DNA of 64,000 nucleotides, taken from NCBI GenBank assembly GCA_964425755.1, contig CAYRNY010000006.1, forward strand, positions 124,001 to 188,000. Direction: 5' to 3'. The notes under the pieces are model-generated. The model made no database searches, was not told where the DNA came from, and saw nothing but the letters and a program-made list of their open reading frames with translations. Made by a program: the position numbers and the translations under genes. Of this stretch, positions 61,019 to 64,000 are shown piece by piece. Each line of letters begins with the position of its first letter. Position 1 is the first letter of the stretch. The DNA is from CAYRNY01 sp964425755 (GTDB lineage Bacteria > Chloroflexota > Anaerolineae > Aggregatilineales > Aggregatilineaceae).

Positions 61019-61641
61019 ACGTTTAGCTCCACAAAGTTCTTCAAGATGCGCAGCCCGACCGCCTGGCTCTTTTCCGGGTGCGGCTGGATGCCGAAAATGT
61101 TGTCGCGCGCGACGATCGAAGCGTACGTAATGCCGTAATCCGTCTCCGCCAGCAGGTCGCCAGGATCGCCCACCTCGACGTAGTATGAATGCACAAAATA
61201 AGCATACGCGCCGGACTCCACGCCGACCAGCAGGGGATGATCGCGCCGGATGTGCAGTTGGTTCCAGCCGATGTGCGGCACCTTCGGTCCCTGCGCTGGA
61301 AAGCGCCGCACGCGGCCCGGCAGCAAGCCCAGTCCCCGGTGCGCGCCCATTTCGTCGCTCGCCTCGAACAGGTACTGCATCCCCAAACAGATGCCAAACA
61401 GCGGCACGCTCGACTCCGCCGCCTGCCGCAGCGGTTCCTCGAACCCCGCCGCCCGCAGCGCGTTGATCCCCGCGCCGAACGCACCAACCCCCGGCAGCAC
61501 GATCTTCGCCGCGCCGTCAAGTTGCTCCGGCCTGTCGACCGTGATCACGTGCGCGCCGACGTGCTCCAGGGCGTTACGCACGCTGCGCAGGTTGCCCGCG
61601 CCGTAATCGATGATCGCGATGGTCTGTGCCGTCTCGTTCAT
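61015..61641 (-). CDS. hisH: imidazole glycerol phosphate synthase subunit HisH
   Basis: A 208-residue class I glutamine amidotransferase feeding ammonia to HisF. The triad is visible: Cys in FGICLGMQYLFE and the His-Glu pair in GIQPHPEKSQ. DYGAGNLRSV and PHIGWNQL are also typical. The start ATG at 61641 overlaps the hisB stop (ATGA), and its stop overlaps hisA. Confidence 0.96.
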   Translation of the reverse strand: MNETAQTIAIIDYGAGNLRSVRNALEHVGAHVITVDRPEQLDGAAKIVLPGVGAFGAGINALRAAGFEEPLRQAAESSVPLFGICLGMQYLFEASDEMGAHRGLGLLPGRVRRFPAQGPKVPHIGWNQLHIRRDHPLLVGVESGAYAYFVHSYYVEVGDPGDLLAETDYGITYASIVARDNIFGIQPHPEKSQAVGLRILKNFVELNV

Positions 61642-62234
61642 CCGGTCAGCGTCCCTTTTGTGCTCGGCACGCCGCCGCGCCGGGGATCGCGCGTCACAGC
61701 CACACTCAGCGCGCGGCCCAACGCCTTGAACAGCGCTTCGGCCTTGTGATGGTCATCGCGCCCGTACAGCACCGCCGCGTGCAGGTTCATCTTCGCGTTA
61801 AAGGCGATGCTTTCGCACACGTGCGCCACCAGCGAGGCCGGCATCTGGCCCACCAACGGTGTGTCGAACGCCGCCTGCACCACCGCGTAAGGCCGCCCGC
61901 TGAGGTCCACGACCACGCGTGCCAGCGCCTCATCCATCGGCACGTAGGCCGCCCCCATGCGCGTGATGCCTTTACGATCACCGAGCGCCTGGTCCAGCGC
62001 GCGCCCCAGGCAGATCGCGACATCCTCGATCGTATGGTGCGCGTCAATGTGCAGGTCGCCGGTTGCCTCGACCGCGAGGTCAAACAGCCCGTGATGGGCA
62101 ACATGGTGCAGCATGTGATCGAAGAAGCCGACCCCGGTGTTGATCGTTGCCGTCCCGCTGCCGTCGAGATTCAGCGACAGCGTGATCTGCGTCTCGTTTG
62201 TGTTACGGGTGATGCTCGCTTTACGCGCGTCCAT
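61638..62234 (-). CDS. hisB: imidazoleglycerol-phosphate dehydratase
   Basis: A 198-residue Mn-dependent dehydratase, step six. HHTIED and HHKAEALFKALG are the metal-binding repeats, with FFDHMLHHVAHHG near the centre. This is the monofunctional form; no histidinol phosphatase domain is fused, so that activity must be encoded elsewhere. The start ATG at 62234 overlaps the hisC end by 14 nt. Confidence 0.96.
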   Translation of the reverse strand: MDARKASITRNTNETQITLSLNLDGSGTATINTGVGFFDHMLHHVAHHGLFDLAVEATGDLHIDAHHTIEDVAICLGRALDQALGDRKGITRMGAAYVPMDEALARVVVDLSGRPYAVVQAAFDTPLVGQMPASLVAHVCESIAFNAKMNLHAAVLYGRDDHHKAEALFKALGRALSVAVTRDPRRGGVPSTKGTLTG

Positions 62235-63336
62235 TGGCCTGCTCTATCCGCTCTAACGCCGCGATCAAGGCGTCCGTCTGTTGGGGAGTCCCGGCGCTGA
62301 TGCGCACGCGGTCGCGCATGCCGGGCATGTTGTAGTACCGGATCACGATGCCCTGCCGCGCCAGGATATCGCGCAACTCAGCCGCGGGCAACCCCACGAC
62401 GCGGCACAATACGAAGTTGCTGCGGCTGGGGTATGGCTCCAGGAACGGGAACCGCGCCAGTTCGCGCTCCAGTCGTTCGCGCTCCGCGACCAGCCTGGCG
62501 ACGTTCGCCTGCAACGCGGGCAGATCATCCAGCGACGCGCGCGCCGCCGCGTCCGCCGCCACATTGAGATTATACGGCTGCTTGATCTTCCACAGGTGCG
62601 GGATAATGGTCGCAGGGAACACGCCATACCCGACGCGCAAACCGGCCAGCCCGGCCCACTTGCTGAACGTGCGCAGCACGATCAGATTGTCGGACTCTGC
62701 CGCGCGCCGCGCCATGCTCGCCGCGCCGCTGAACTCGATATACGCCTCGTCCAGCACCACCACCAGCGGCAGGTTGAGCAGGCGCTCAACGGTCTCCGGC
62801 GCGATCAGGCTGCCGTCCGGATTGTTGGGCGAACATACGAACAGCAGCTTGGCGTCACGCTCGCGCGCCGCCGCCTCGATAGCGCCCACATCCAGCGAAA
62901 AATCCGGCCTGCGTTCAACATTCACCACGCGCGCAAACGCCAGAGGCGCATCGAACGCGTACATGCTGAAGGTCGGTGGGGTGTTGATGATCGCGTCGCC
63001 CGGCTCGATGAACAACTGCAGGATCAGCTCGATCAGCTCGTCCGCGCCGGCCCCCACCAGGATGTTATCCGCACTCACCCCAACATAGTCGCTCAGTTTG
63101 GCGCGCAGCTTGCCCGCCGCCGGATCGGGATAGATGTTGATGTGCTCCAATCCGGCAAGCGCCTCACGCACACGCGGCGAGGGACCATAGGGGTTCTCGT
63201 TGGCGTCCAGCTTGACCAGTTGCTCGACCGGAAAGCCCAACCGTTCCGCGAACACTTCCAGCGAGGCAGTCGGTGTGTACGCCTGCATTGCCGCGATATC
63301 CGCGCGGATGCGCACGCGGTCCTGTACCGTGCTCAT
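62221..63336 (-). CDS. hisC: histidinol-phosphate aminotransferase
   Basis: A 371-residue PLP enzyme (fold type I), step seven, converting imidazole acetol phosphate to histidinol phosphate. Visible are LDANENPYGPSPRV at the N-terminus, FVCSPNNPDGSL, VLDEAYIEFSG, the PLP Lys in RTFSKWAGLAGLRVGYG, and the substrate Arg near SRSNFVLCRV. The ATG at 63336 overlaps the hisD stop (ATGA). Confidence 0.95.
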   Translation of the reverse strand: MSTVQDRVRIRADIAAMQAYTPTASLEVFAERLGFPVEQLVKLDANENPYGPSPRVREALAGLEHINIYPDPAAGKLRAKLSDYVGVSADNILVGAGADELIELILQLFIEPGDAIINTPPTFSMYAFDAPLAFARVVNVERRPDFSLDVGAIEAAARERDAKLLFVCSPNNPDGSLIAPETVERLLNLPLVVVLDEAYIEFSGAASMARRAAESDNLIVLRTFSKWAGLAGLRVGYGVFPATIIPHLWKIKQPYNLNVAADAAARASLDDLPALQANVARLVAERERLERELARFPFLEPYPSRSNFVLCRVVGLPAAELRDILARQGIVIRYYNMPGMRDRVRISAGTPQQTDALIAALERIEQANGRA

Positions 63337-64000
63337 GCGCCGCCCTCCCTAACCCGCGCTTCCGCCGCTGCTGCGTGCGCGGTGAGCGCCTCAGCCCGCG
63401 CCAGTACAGCCGCCGATTTGCTCAGGTCCGACGCAGCGCGCGCTTCAAGCCCGATCAGGCTGGTGATCTTGACGAAGTCCAGCACGTTCAGCGGCGAGGC
63501 GAATCGCGCCGTGCCGCCGGTCGGCATCACGTGTGACGGTCCCGCGACGTAATCGCCCAGCACCTCAAACGAGCTTTCGCCCAGGAAGATGCCGCCCGCG
63601 TTGCGCACCATCCCGACCCAGTCCCAGGGGTTCTCGACCAGCAGGCACAGGTGCTCTGCCGCGTATTCATTCGCCACCGCGAACGCCTCTTCCAGGTCGC
63701 GCACGATCACCGCGCCGCTGCGGTTCTCAAGCGCCTGGTTGATGATCTCGGCCCGGCTGAGCGATTTAACCCGTTCGGCCACCTCGACCGCGACTCGCTC
63801 TGCCAGCTCACGACTCGGCGTGACCAGGATCGCCGACGCCAGCACGTCATGCTCGGCCTGCGCCAGCAGATCCGCCGCTGCCAAACCCGGATCGGCGCTC
63901 GCGTCCGCAATGACCATCGTTTCGGTCGGCCCCGGCAGGCCGTCAATGCCGACATCGCCGTACACCAACTGCTTGGCGAGCGTCACAAACAGGTTCCCCG
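63333..64000 (-). CDS. hisD: histidinol dehydrogenase (5' part outside window)
   Basis: The C-terminal 221 or so residues of the zinc-dependent enzyme catalysing the last two steps of histidine synthesis. GDVGIDGLPGPTETMVIAD, AQAEHD (zinc ligands), NEYAAEHL (His ligand) and GPSHVMPTGGTARFASPLN are all typical. The frame is open to the right edge, so the start is not seen; the ATG at 63986 is internal. It is the first gene of the operon present; hisG may lie further upstream. Confidence 0.95.
   Translation of the reverse strand, partial: GNLFVTLAKQLVYGDVGIDGLPGPTETMVIADASADPGLAAADLLAQAEHDVLASAILVTPSRELAERVAVEVAERVKSLSRAEIINQALENRSGAVIVRDLEEAFAVANEYAAEHLCLLVENPWDWVGMVRNAGGIFLGESSFEVLGDYVAGPSHVMPTGGTARFASPLNVLDFVKITSLIGLEARAASDLSKSAAVLARAEALTAHAAAAEARVREGGA

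Noticed and set aside
62281..63552. 423-codon plus-strand frame over hisC and hisD
   Set aside because: Antisense shadow of the his operon, with Arg- and Gln-rich low-quality sequence.
1..64000. CRISPR arrays, transposons, prophage or integrated elements
   Set aside because: No regularly spaced repeats, transposase, integrase or phage structural genes were found, and composition looks even across the window.

Overview
This 64 kb window is a gene-dense, GC-rich bacterial chromosome segment with no insertion sequences, prophage genes, CRISPR arrays or rRNA. It carries one tRNA, tRNA-Leu(CAG). The gene complement suggests a Chloroflexota bacterium, probably Anaerolineae-like: GatB, a DUF3467-translin pair, an FHA-winged-helix regulator, class A and class B penicillin-binding proteins, a sortase, a YkuD L,D-transpeptidase, TadE/TadG-like proteins, a corrinoid-activator-type ASKHA protein and a GH94 phosphorylase. 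This placement is inferred from gene content, not from a marker tree.

Layout. 1-10.6 kb is mostly minus-strand housekeeping: a partial galactokinase-like GHMP kinase, a helicase-associated-domain protein, a lipoprotein class B PBP, Maf, an FHA regulator, DUF3467-translin, ssb behind a LexA-box promoter, and gatB. 10.7-17.1 kb holds def, a radical SAM DNA-repair-type protein, a TIM-barrel protein, a GT39-like glycosyltransferase and two response regulators. 17.2-23.8 kb holds a PBP1A with Ig-like domains, an orphan LysW-like zinc ribbon, an NHLRC2-like thioredoxin/NHL protein and a sortase. 23.9-31.5 kb is a co-directional minus-strand run: DUF1638, a RACo-like activase, an M15-like peptidase, a THEP1-like NTPase, an MFS transporter and a GH94 phosphorylase. 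32.1-35.6 kb holds three TadE/TadG-like surface proteins.

35.6-45.5 kb is the centrepiece, two divergent transcription units for aromatic amino acids. Leftward runs trpE-trpG behind a Trp-specifier T-box leader. Rightward runs aroH-aroF-aroA-aroE-aroC-aroK-aroB-aroQ, all seven shikimate-pathway steps plus chorismate mutase. It is preceded by a 36-residue leader peptide with the run W-G-W-F-G-F-Y-F-Y-F-F, a rho-independent terminator, and an 8-nt segment at the leader stop codon complementary to the terminator's 3' half. This is a ribosome-mediated attenuator that appears to read Trp, Phe and Tyr together. The common pathway and the Trp branch thus seem controlled by two mechanistically different RNA sensors fired from one intergenic region.

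45.5-58.9 kb carries a cupin, a SulP transporter and an anSME-like radical SAM/SEC-C protein, secG, an orphan substrate-binding protein, the tRNA, an FtsB-like protein, DUF1028 and DUF309 proteins, an L,D-transpeptidase, signal peptidase I, galE and a GT4 glycosyltransferase. 58.9-64.0 kb is a tightly overlapping minus-strand histidine operon, hisD(partial)-C-B-H-A-F-I-E, entering from the right edge.
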